From Proteobacteria bacterium SG_bin9 (GTDB taxonomy: Bacteria > Pseudomonadota > Alphaproteobacteria > Rhizobiales > Xanthobacteraceae), in the NCBI GenBank assembly GCA_002083525.1, contig LWDM01000012.1:7694-71693 (forward strand): a stretch of 64,000 nucleotides of DNA. Direction: 5' to 3'. The notes beneath the pieces were generated by a model, which was not told where the DNA came from, searched no databases, and worked only from the letters and a program-made list of their open reading frames with translations. Positions 29,844 to 37,076 of the stretch are shown one piece after another; the first letter of the stretch is position 1, and each line of letters opens with the position of its first letter. Position numbers and translations under genes: made by a program.

Positions 29844-30974
29844 CTATCCGCCGATTCCGAGCTGCTTCACGCCGTCGTTGAGTTCGCGCAACCGCGCGTC
29901 GTCTTTCTCGAACACTCGCCGCGCATCGCTGATCGCCTGCCGCGCCGTGTCGGCCTCGCCCAGCACCATATAGGCGCGCACCAGCCGCAGCCATCCCTGC
30001 ACGTCGTTGCCGTCCTGCTTCAAGCGCGTCGCGAGACGATCGACCATGCCCCGCACCATCGCGTTGCGATCGGTCTCGTTCAGGTCCCTGGCAGCAGCAA
30101 CATCTTCAGCCGTCGGGCCCGGTGCGACGCCGGAATTGTTGTTGGCCGCAACCGCGCCACCGGTCTGTTCCAGCGCCGCTTGCACCAGCGGCCGCCACGG
30201 CGCATCGGCCGGCGCGGATGCAAGCATGTCCTGCCAGATCTTGCGCGCATCGGCGGGACGGCCGTCCTGATCGGCGGCGACGCCGAGGAAGTAGCGCGAT
30301 TTGACCTCCGTCGGATCGAGCGCCACCGCGCGTTCGAATTCGTTCTTCGCATCCGTGCTGATCACGCCGCCGGCAGCTGCCGACAATGCCTCGCCGAGAT
30401 CGGCGCGGCGTGCGGCATTCTCGCCTTTATGGGTGATGATGTTGCGGAAGGCACGCGCCGCGTCGTCGAAGCGCCCCTGTTTGAACAGCACCGGCGCCAG
30501 CACTTCCCATCCGCGCGCGTCGGATGGATTCTTCTCAAGATGGGCTTCGACCTGCGCCACCAGCCGCTCCAGCGACGCCGTTGCGACATCCGTCGCCCGC
30601 TGCCGCTCCGCCAGGGGAAAGTCGCCGAGCGATGGCGAGCCGATGGCGAGATAGACGCCGGCGGCGACCAGTGGCAGGCCGGCAAGCGCGACAATGGCGA
30701 CCGCGCGCCGCGCGCGCATGTTGATGGAGGACGAAACGACCGGCGCGGTCTCGGATGCCGCGATCATCCGCCGGCTGATCTCCACGCGCGCCGCCTCCGC
30801 ATCCCGTTCGGAAACAAGCCCCGCCGCCGTATCGCGGTCGACCTCCGCGAGCTGATGGCGGTAGACGGCAAGTTCGTTGTTGGCGGTGGCTTCGCTGCGG
30901 CCACGGCTGAGCGGCCAGAGCACGGCAAACGCCGCGGCCACCGTCATCAATCCAAGCACAAACCAAAGCGCCAT
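29844..30974 (-). CDS. ccmI: Cytochrome c maturation protein CcmI/CycH
   Basis: A 376-residue membrane protein that chaperones apocytochrome c for the heme lyase. Two helices ([20 protein letters not shown] and [20 protein letters not shown]) bracket a cytoplasmic loop of about 85 residues with leucine-zipper-like character ([20 protein letters not shown]). The periplasmic part contains TPR repeats, visible in [20 protein letters not shown] and [20 protein letters not shown], and again near the C terminus. It is the first gene of the ccmI-E-F-H operon. The promoter probably lies in the 133-bp gap before it. Confidence 0.94.
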   Translation of the reverse strand: MALWFVLGLMTVAAAFAVLWPLSRGRSEATANNELAVYRHQLAEVDRDTAAGLVSERDAEAARVEISRRMIAASETAPVVSSSINMRARRAVAIVALAGLPLVAAGVYLAIGSPSLGDFPLAERQRATDVATASLERLVAQVEAHLEKNPSDARGWEVLAPVLFKQGRFDDAARAFRNIITHKGENAARRADLGEALSAAAGGVISTDAKNEFERAVALDPTEVKSRYFLGVAADQDGRPADARKIWQDMLASAPADAPWRPLVQAALEQTGGAVAANNNSGVAPGPTAEDVAAARDLNETDRNAMVRGMVDRLATRLKQDGNDVQGWLRLVRAYMVLGEADTARQAISDARRVFEKDDARLRELNDGVKQLGIGG

Positions 30975-31107
30975 CGGGCGGCTGTCCGCAGGGTTCCAGA
31001 GGTGCCGGCGCGGCCTAAAAAACGCGCAAGTCCACAGCCTTACACCATGGCGGCACGGTCGCTGCAAGGCAGATTAGAATGACTTTTAAGAGAGGGTTGG
31101 GGACGGA

Positions 31108-32487
31108 TCAGCCGGCCTTGGGTGCGGCTTTGCGCTCGACATAAACGGCGTTGTCCGCCGCCTTGCTCATCAGCGACGCATAGTCGAAGCCGAACAGGAT
31201 TTCGCAGAACCGCACCGCCGCATCGGCCTGCGCCTTGCGGAACGCGCGAACGCGCTGGTCGGGCGTGCGCAGCGAAGCGACAATTGCCTCGGTCGATCGC
31301 TCGACGTAGTGCTGCAGCTCGGAATAGGTGCGCAGCGTCACCTCGTTGATGGCGAGTTCACTGGCGTAGTTGCGGCAAGTGGCGACGAAGTCGATGAGCG
31401 CAACGGTCTCATCCACATCCATAGTGTCGATCTTGGACGCGGCGGTAATTTCCTTGTCGGGCCGCTGACGCAGCAGGCGGCGCACCTTGCCCGGCACGCT
31501 CTCGATTTCCGACTGCAAGGCGCTGGAGATTTCGACGCGGATCGAGGCGAGCTGACGGCCCCAGGCGGAATCGCTGCGAATGTCGAGTTCGGTGCGCAGG
31601 CCGCGAATGCCGTCATGCACGGTCTTGAGATGGCTGGAGATATCGTCGAAGCGGCCGCGCTTGATATCGGACCGCAGCGTCAGGGCGACGCGGGCAAGGT
31701 CATGCAGCGCCATGCTGACGGCGACGCCGAACGGCGTGCTCGCCACGCGGATTTCGTCGTCGGAGGCGACCACCTTGATGGCGAGCCGGACGATATGCCA
31801 CGAGGAACCGAGGCGCTGCATCACCAGCGCCAGCGCGAACGGCAGAACCGTTGGCGTCTGCAGCGATGGCACGTTCAGCGCGTCCAAGGTCGACGCGATA
31901 TGGGACTCGGCAAAGGTGCGCAACGTCAGCGGCAGGCGGTTGCCGAGCGTCTCGAGCGCTTCGCGCGCGCCGAGTATGGCTCCGACAGGTCCTAGATCCT
32001 CGACAACACTCGGCGCGCCGATGCGGCCGATGGAACGGCTGTCAGGACCGCCATTCGGCGATACGGCCTTGGCGATCGTCTCGGAGGCGGCAAGCTGAAA
32101 GGCGCGGATGGCCTTGTCGATATCGCGATCGCTGTTGATCGCCGCTTCGAGCTTGCGCGCTTCGTCCGGGATCGCCTCGCGCTGCAGCCACTGCCAGATC
32201 GGCAGCAGCGAGGCGCGGCGCACCTGGCCCGGACCAGCATGGCTCGTCTCGGAGAGGAACGGTTCGAGCGGCTCCAGAATGAGCCGCGAGGCGTCGGCGA
32301 TCCGCGGCCGCTCGTTGTCGCTGTCCCGCCGCACGACCTTGCGGAGCTGTTCGAGGACCAGATTGGCGACTGCGACGTCTTGACCGCTCTCGACCGCGCG
32401 CTCGAACTCCCGCATCAGCAGCGCCTGCGATTGCGGCGGCAGCTGTGCAAGAAATTCCCTTAAGCGATCAATCGCCTGTGGCCCCAT
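31108..32487 (-). CDS. Conserved unknown helical protein next to ccmI
   Basis: A 459-residue soluble, mostly helical protein without signal peptide or obvious membrane helix. I do not recognise a named domain. It starts MGPQAIDRLREFLAQLPPQS; charged and leucine-rich helices run throughout, with a repeated style of LEPLEPFL, AREALETLGNRLPLTLRTF and ALQSEIESVPGKVRRLLRQR. A cysteine and tyrosine-rich patch occurs late (ATCRNYASELAINEV and RFCEILFGFDYASL). It is transcribed with the ccm strand but separated by 133 bp. About 60 bp upstream is TTAA-N7-TTTA (32546-32560), one base from a CtrA box. Confidence 0.7.
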   Translation of the reverse strand: MGPQAIDRLREFLAQLPPQSQALLMREFERAVESGQDVAVANLVLEQLRKVVRRDSDNERPRIADASRLILEPLEPFLSETSHAGPGQVRRASLLPIWQWLQREAIPDEARKLEAAINSDRDIDKAIRAFQLAASETIAKAVSPNGGPDSRSIGRIGAPSVVEDLGPVGAILGAREALETLGNRLPLTLRTFAESHIASTLDALNVPSLQTPTVLPFALALVMQRLGSSWHIVRLAIKVVASDDEIRVASTPFGVAVSMALHDLARVALTLRSDIKRGRFDDISSHLKTVHDGIRGLRTELDIRSDSAWGRQLASIRVEISSALQSEIESVPGKVRRLLRQRPDKEITAASKIDTMDVDETVALIDFVATCRNYASELAINEVTLRTYSELQHYVERSTEAIVASLRTPDQRVRAFRKAQADAAVRFCEILFGFDYASLMSKAADNAVYVERKAAPKAG

Positions 32488-32634
32488 TTGCTCACGACCT
32501 GTTGGGGCGCGCACGCACCCATCGGGTGTATTAGCAAGACCCGCGTTAAGAAGCCGTTTAGGAACAGGGAGTTGGGGCAGGAAATCGCAATGATTGAGAT
32601 TGCGCCCTGCGGCCTCCTAGACTTCTACGAAGCA

Positions 32635-33135
32635 CTAGGCAGGGCGTACTGGAGTATGACGATCCAAATGGGAAACCACTAGCTTAGCTACCATCGAAAT
32701 GGATAACGAAAAAGCCGCAGACACTAGTCCCAGCATGACGAATAGCAGCGCAGCAGCCGGACTGTTCCCCAAGACCGCGATCATCCAATAGTTCATGAAA
32801 CGAGAGTGGTCGCGTCTCAACTCGCCAGCGATTCCACGTTGAACGTCAGATGCCTCTATTTCCTGTTTCTTCTTGAATGGCGACTGGATTGTAATCAACA
32901 GCATTACGCCAGCGACTTTCCAAGCCATCAGCGGACTATGCATTTCCTTTAGGCTCGTAAACATCGCCCGCCGGTGGTCTTCAGGAAAACCCGGTTCGAC
33001 CAGCATGCGTTCAGCGATTTCTAAAGCACGCCAACGCGGCTGCTCAGTGGCCTTGAAAAGACCGCGAGCCATCGCCGCATACACTACAATCACCGCGAGT
33101 ATGAACATTGAGGACTTCAGGAGATCGTAGTCCAT
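32635..33135 (-). CDS. Hypothetical membrane protein in AT-richer islet
   Basis: A 166-residue protein I cannot assign. Hydrophobic helices lie at about residues 8-25 (MFILAVIVVYAAMARGLF), 72-85 and 118-150 (MIAVLGNSPAAALLFVMLGL onward), with a charged segment between. ATG 33135 is 2 bp from the stop of the following-upstream ORF, so they form a pair. Base composition is visibly richer in A/T than the flanking feuQ and 31108-32487 genes, suggesting acquisition by transfer. Confidence 0.55.
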   Translation of the reverse strand: MDYDLLKSSMFILAVIVVYAAMARGLFKATEQPRWRALEIAERMLVEPGFPEDHRRAMFTSLKEMHSPLMAWKVAGVMLLITIQSPFKKKQEIEASDVQRGIAGELRRDHSRFMNYWMIAVLGNSPAAALLFVMLGLVSAAFSLSISMVAKLVVSHLDRHTPVRPA

Positions 33136-33137
33136 TG

Positions 33138-33437
33138 CTACCTCCCAATCCTACGTATCCGATCGTGATACTTACACTTCGACACTGCCTTAGGTTCCGC
33201 AACTATAAGCGCCCACATGAATGCTGCAAGCGCAGTAATAGATAGGTACCAAAACCAATGTTCAATGCTGTAATATACCAAATCATTGAGAAAATTCACT
33301 AATTTTTGGTGAGTTCGGCTGTACTTTTTGTCGAAACCGATCTTTTGAGACCCCTCGACGAGCCCAAATGCCGCTGCCAAACCGGCCGGGCCCGCCAATG
33401 AGAAACTAAACCAATAGGTCAAAAAGCTTCGCAACAT
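33138..33437 (-). CDS. Small hypothetical membrane protein in AT-richer islet
   Basis: About 99 residues starting MLRSFLTYWFSFSLAG; ATG 33470 upstream in frame is an alternative but has no ribosome site, whereas GGGAA precedes 33437. Two hydrophobic helices (residues 5-28 and about 60-80, the latter WFWYLSITALAAFMWALIVA) flank a polar segment. No family recognised. It is immediately followed by the 166-residue membrane ORF, so both may act together. The AT-rich composition matches that partner. Confidence 0.5.
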   Translation of the reverse strand: MLRSFLTYWFSFSLAGPAGLAAAFGLVEGSQKIGFDKKYSRTHQKLVNFLNDLVYYSIEHWFWYLSITALAAFMWALIVAEPKAVSKCKYHDRIRRIGR

Positions 33438-33527
33438 CGCAAATTGTTCCCAACCCCTGAGTACAACCATTACAAGAGAGTCGGTACTTGCGAAAGAAAC
33501 TGTCTCCTAGCTTGGTCAGTTTTTAGC

Positions 33528-34904
33528 CTACACCCCCGGCAGGGTCAGAACGGCCCGCAGCCCGCCGGTCGGGGCCGTGGCGAGGTCGAGCTTGCCGCGG
33601 TAGAGGCCGGCCAGCTCGACCACGATCGAGAGACCGAGACCCGAACCGGGCTTGGATTCGTCGAGCCGCTGGCCACGCCGGGCGACCTGATCGCGCTCCT
33701 CCGCCGACAGCCCCTTGCCATCGTCGTCGACTATGATCTTGAGCGCCGGATCGAGGTCGCTGTTGGGAACGCGCTCGGACAACACCTCGATCAGCACCTT
33801 CTCGCGCGCCCATTTGCAGGCGTTGTCGACAAGGTTGCCGGCCATCTCCTCGAGGTCCTGCTTCTCGCCGCGGAACTTCAGGTCAGGCGGCACCATGGCC
33901 TCGACAACAATGTTCCGGTCGCGATGGATCTTCTCCATGGTCCGCCGCAACGCCTCGATCACCGGCGCAACATCGGTGATGCTCACCACCGTCGTCACAC
34001 GCGCGGCGATGCGGGCGCGCTCAAGATGATGTGCAACCTGGTTGCGCATCACGTCCGCCTGCTCGAGGACCTTCGAGGCGAACGGATCGCTGCCATGGCT
34101 GTTCGCTTCGTTGACGATGACGGAAAGCGGCGTCTTAATCGCATGCGCCAGATTGCCGACGTGCGTGCGGGCGCGTTCGACAATCTCGCGGTTGGCGTCG
34201 ATCAGCGCGTTGGTTTCGCTGGCCAGCGGCGCGATCTCGCGCGGGAACTGCCCTTCGAGGCGTTCGGCGCGGCCGGAACGAATATCCGCAAGCGATTGCG
34301 AAATGCGCTTCAGCGGCGCGAGGCCGTAGCGCACCTGGAAGATGGTGGTGAGGATGAGGCCGATGGAGAGCGCGAGGAACGTGCCGCCAAGATAGAAGTC
34401 GAACGCGCGCGTCTCCTCGAAAATCTCGGTCGCGTCGCCCGCGACGGCGGCGAGGAAGCGCCCATCGCTGCCAAGATCGACCGGCCGCTCCGCAGCACGC
34501 AGCCGCTGATCTTCGGGGCCCGTGATGTAGCCGATGCGCAGGCCTGCGGTGTTGAGCTCGATGGCTTCGTCTTCGAGGCGCGGCAGCTTCTTGTCCCACA
34601 GCGAGCGTGAGGCGCGCACCTCCTGCTTGGTGCCGTCGATCCGCGTGATCTGCCAGTACCAGCCCGAGAGCGGCAGTTCGAACAGCGGCTCGCCCAGCGC
34701 CTGATTATCTTTGTCGTTCGAATCGTCGGGCGTGGCGATTTCGGCGATCAGCGTGCGCAGGTAGAGATTGAGGCGGCGATCGAAGGCGCGCTCGGACGCC
34801 TGCCGGTACACCGACGACAGCGCGATACCCGTCACGACAAGGATGATTACCACCCAGGCGGTCGCCGACAGGAACAGACGGGTGGCGAGCGAGCTACCGC
34901 GCAT
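33528..34904 (-). CDS. feuQ: FeuQ-like sensor histidine kinase
   Basis: A 458-residue membrane kinase. Helices at about 8-28 and 163-185 flank a periplasmic domain (DKDNQALGEPLFELPLSGWY). HAMP follows, then a HisKA variant with the phospho-His in NLAHAIKTPLSVIVNEANSH, and HATPase with NLVDNACKWAREKVLIEV, DDDGKGLSAEERDQ and GSGLGLSIVVELAG. The start overlaps the FeuP end by 11 bp. The name is assigned from similarity of the pair and from the order feuPQ-ccm-degP known in rhizobia; in Sinorhizobium this system responds to osmolarity and controls cyclic glucan export. Function here is inferred. Confidence 0.82.
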   Translation of the reverse strand: MRGSSLATRLFLSATAWVVIILVVTGIALSSVYRQASERAFDRRLNLYLRTLIAEIATPDDSNDKDNQALGEPLFELPLSGWYWQITRIDGTKQEVRASRSLWDKKLPRLEDEAIELNTAGLRIGYITGPEDQRLRAAERPVDLGSDGRFLAAVAGDATEIFEETRAFDFYLGGTFLALSIGLILTTIFQVRYGLAPLKRISQSLADIRSGRAERLEGQFPREIAPLASETNALIDANREIVERARTHVGNLAHAIKTPLSVIVNEANSHGSDPFASKVLEQADVMRNQVAHHLERARIAARVTTVVSITDVAPVIEALRRTMEKIHRDRNIVVEAMVPPDLKFRGEKQDLEEMAGNLVDNACKWAREKVLIEVLSERVPNSDLDPALKIIVDDDGKGLSAEERDQVARRGQRLDESKPGSGLGLSIVVELAGLYRGKLDLATAPTGGLRAVLTLPGV

Positions 34905-35565
34905 CGGCCGGAGGCGCGAGCAGATAACCCAGCCCGCGCACGGTCTGGATAATGTCGACGTCCAGCTTCTTGCGGATACGGCCGACGAACACCTCGATGG
35001 TGTTGCTGTCGCGATCGAAATCCTGATCGTAAAGATGCTCGACCAGTTCGGTGCGCGACACCACGCGTCCGGAATGGTGCATCAGATAGGCCAGCAGCCG
35101 GTATTCGTGCGACGTCATCTTGACCGGGTTACCGCTGACGCTCACGCGGTTGGTGCGCGTATCCAGCGTCACCGGCCCGCAGACCAGTTCGCTCTGCGCG
35201 TGTCCCGCAGCGCGGCGCAACAGCGCACGGATGCGTGCGAGCACTTCTTCGAGATGAAAGGGCTTTGCGACATAATCATCGGCGCCGGCATCGAAGCCCT
35301 GCACCTTGTCGCTCCAGCGATCCCGCGCGGTCAGGATCAGCACCGGCATCGAGCGCCCGCTCCGCCGCCAGGCTTCCAGCACCGAGATGCCGTCCATCTT
35401 CGGCAGGCCGATGTCGAGCACGACCGCGTCGTAGGGCTCACTGTCGCCGAGAAAGTGCCCCTCCTCGCCATCGAATGCGCGGTCGACCACATAACCGGCG
35501 TCCGACAACGCCGTGGCAAGCTGACGGTTGAGGTCGGGGTCGTCTTCCACGACAAGAAGGCGCAA
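34894..35565 (-). CDS. feuP: FeuP-like OmpR-family response regulator
   Basis: A 223-residue regulator starting at TTG 35565 (MRLLVVEDDPDLNRQL), with GGAG about 7 nt upstream. The receiver phospho-Asp is in DAVVLDIGLPKMDGISVLEA and the Lys in DDYVAKPFHLEEVL. The winged helix reads TSHEYRLLAYLMHHSGRVVS then SNTIEVFVGRIRKKLD. Partner of FeuQ, overlapping it by 11 bp. The GTA-like block ends 141 bp upstream on the same strand. I saw no feuN-like small gene next to it. Confidence 0.85.
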   Translation of the reverse strand: MRLLVVEDDPDLNRQLATALSDAGYVVDRAFDGEEGHFLGDSEPYDAVVLDIGLPKMDGISVLEAWRRSGRSMPVLILTARDRWSDKVQGFDAGADDYVAKPFHLEEVLARIRALLRRAAGHAQSELVCGPVTLDTRTNRVSVSGNPVKMTSHEYRLLAYLMHHSGRVVSRTELVEHLYDQDFDRDSNTIEVFVGRIRKKLDVDIIQTVRGLGYLLAPPADAR

Positions 35566-35625
35566 ATCCGGTCTCCGCGAAGTACACGCCGGCGTACAGC
35601 CGACTCAGGTCTCGGAACTGCGGCG

Positions 35626-35655
35626 ATCATACCGCTGGTTTCCAAGGCATGCCAA
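35626..35655 (-). promoter_or_regulatory. Candidate sigma-70 promoter for feuPQ
   Basis: On the minus strand TTGGCA (35655-35650), an 18-bp spacer and TATGAT (35631-35626). It lies about 60 bp before the feuP start, in the gap after the GTA-like holin gene. Found by eye; not validated. Confidence 0.4.
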
Positions 35656-35706
35656 TTTCATATGGTGCGGCGTGAATGCGAAATGAACGGAGCGTTTTGC
35701 CCAAGG

Positions 35707-36279
35707 TTACTTTTTCTTCATGAGGGATTTGGCGATCTGGCCGAGCGGTCCGGGCGCGTCGGCGCCGGTCAGCGCGCTCACCTTCTCGCGCGTCCTGCCG
35801 CTGACATAGACCCCAAGCACGCCGAAGCGGAATCCCCAATAAGCGATCAGGAGCCCGCTTGCGCCGATCAGCGCGTTGATGGTCTGCAGATCGCGGGTCC
35901 AGAACTCGTGCACGAGAACGGCCCATAATGCGGCGCACTCAAAAATAAGCTCGAGTGCGTAGAACGGACGCCACCAGCGTTGCATGAGATCGTCGCTCGC
36001 GAGCTCGGCGCGAATCGTCGCTTGCGTTTCAGAGATCGCCACGCGCTGCGCGTCGGCTTCAGCGCGAATGACTTCTGCCCAGCGGCTCTCCGCCTCGGCC
36101 AATCGCTCCGCCGACAATGACGGCAGCGCCGCCTCGACATCCCTCGGCGTCGCCGACGCAGCGCCGATCACATCGGCTAGAATCTTACCGGCCGCACCGC
36201 CGAGCGGCCCGCCGAGGGCCGTCCCCAGCACCGGCGCGCCGAGCGAGATCACTTGCTTCGCAATGTCAGACCAATCCAT
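35707..36279 (-). CDS. GTA-type holin, 3TM family
   Basis: A 190-residue protein of the holin family linked to gene-transfer-agent release. It begins MDWSDIAKQVISLGAPVLG, then a Gly/Ala helix TALGGPLGGAAGKILADVIG, a charged helical segment, and two hydrophobic helices (YALELIFECAALWAVLVHEF and ALIGASGLLIAYWGFRFGVLGVY). The KSLMKKK tail is basic. I chose ATG 36279, with GAGGA about 6 nt upstream. It overlaps the lytic enzyme gene upstream, as expected for a lysis module. Confidence 0.85.
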   Translation of the reverse strand: MDWSDIAKQVISLGAPVLGTALGGPLGGAAGKILADVIGAASATPRDVEAALPSLSAERLAEAESRWAEVIRAEADAQRVAISETQATIRAELASDDLMQRWWRPFYALELIFECAALWAVLVHEFWTRDLQTINALIGASGLLIAYWGFRFGVLGVYVSGRTREKVSALTGADAPGPLGQIAKSLMKKK

Positions 36280-37006
36280 TGGCATCCTCGACATGTTCGA
36301 GTTTGTTCGTTGCGCGACGCGACCGAAACCACCAGATCGCACCGGCAAGGCCCGTGACGACCAAGATCACGCCCGCCGCGATGAACCAGCGCGAGACGTA
36401 CCAACCCTGCTGCGCGCCGACGGTGGCCGTCGTCGCAGCGCCGGCAGCCGCCGCCTTCGCGATGCGTTTGACCGCGGGCGGCGTCATCGGCTTCGCATTG
36501 TTCAGGTGGACAGCGATCCAGTTGCGGCCGGCGGCAGCGGCCATCTTCCGCGCGGCCCACGCTCGCACCTGTCCGCACGTCCGGCCGGACAGGATCGAGG
36601 CGTTGGCGGCAATCGCGGATTGGCTGAAAATGGACGACGCCGGCGCGGAGAGAGGCGCGCGGCATAGATTGCGCGCAGTCCCGGCACCCGCGAAATGCGC
36701 GAGATAAAGATCGCCGTCGCTCCAGCCCGCACCGATGACCGCCGTATTGTCCTCGCTAAAGCGCGCCAGCATTTCGATGGCGCATCGGGGATCGAGCCGC
36801 AGCCTCAACACCTCGGCCGTCGTGCGATCCTTCAACCAATCGGGCCGATGCCTGCGCACCGTCGCAAGCCACGTTGCATTGACGAACTGGGCAAGCCCCG
36901 TTGCGCTCGACGTTCGCGCACGTGCATCGGCCCGGCCCGCGCTCTCGATCTGGATCATGCGCGACAGCGTCTCGTCGGAGACGAGCCGGCTCACGGTGTT
37001 CGTCAT
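36266..37006 (-). CDS. Phage/GTA-type lytic transglycosylase-like protein
   Basis: A 246-residue protein starting MTNTVSRLVSDETLSRMIQI. The N-terminal 150 residues resemble a soluble lytic transglycosylase fold: the catalytic Glu in MIQIESAGRADARA, then SSATGLAQFVNATWLATV and LYLAHFAGAGTARNL. The C terminus carries a hydrophobic helix (WFIAAGVILVVTGLAGAIWW), so it may be membrane-anchored. It would cleave peptidoglycan for particle release with the overlapping holin. It lies 70 bp after the capsid/fibre fusion. Confidence 0.78.
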   Translation of the reverse strand: MTNTVSRLVSDETLSRMIQIESAGRADARARTSSATGLAQFVNATWLATVRRHRPDWLKDRTTAEVLRLRLDPRCAIEMLARFSEDNTAVIGAGWSDGDLYLAHFAGAGTARNLCRAPLSAPASSIFSQSAIAANASILSGRTCGQVRAWAARKMAAAAGRNWIAVHLNNAKPMTPPAVKRIAKAAAAGAATTATVGAQQGWYVSRWFIAAGVILVVTGLAGAIWWFRSRRATNKLEHVEDANGLV

Positions 37007-37076
37007 GTCTTGCTCGCAAGCCGCAGATGGGATCCGACAGGTCACGGCGGCTGCAGCCGCATTGTTAGGCTTCGCC

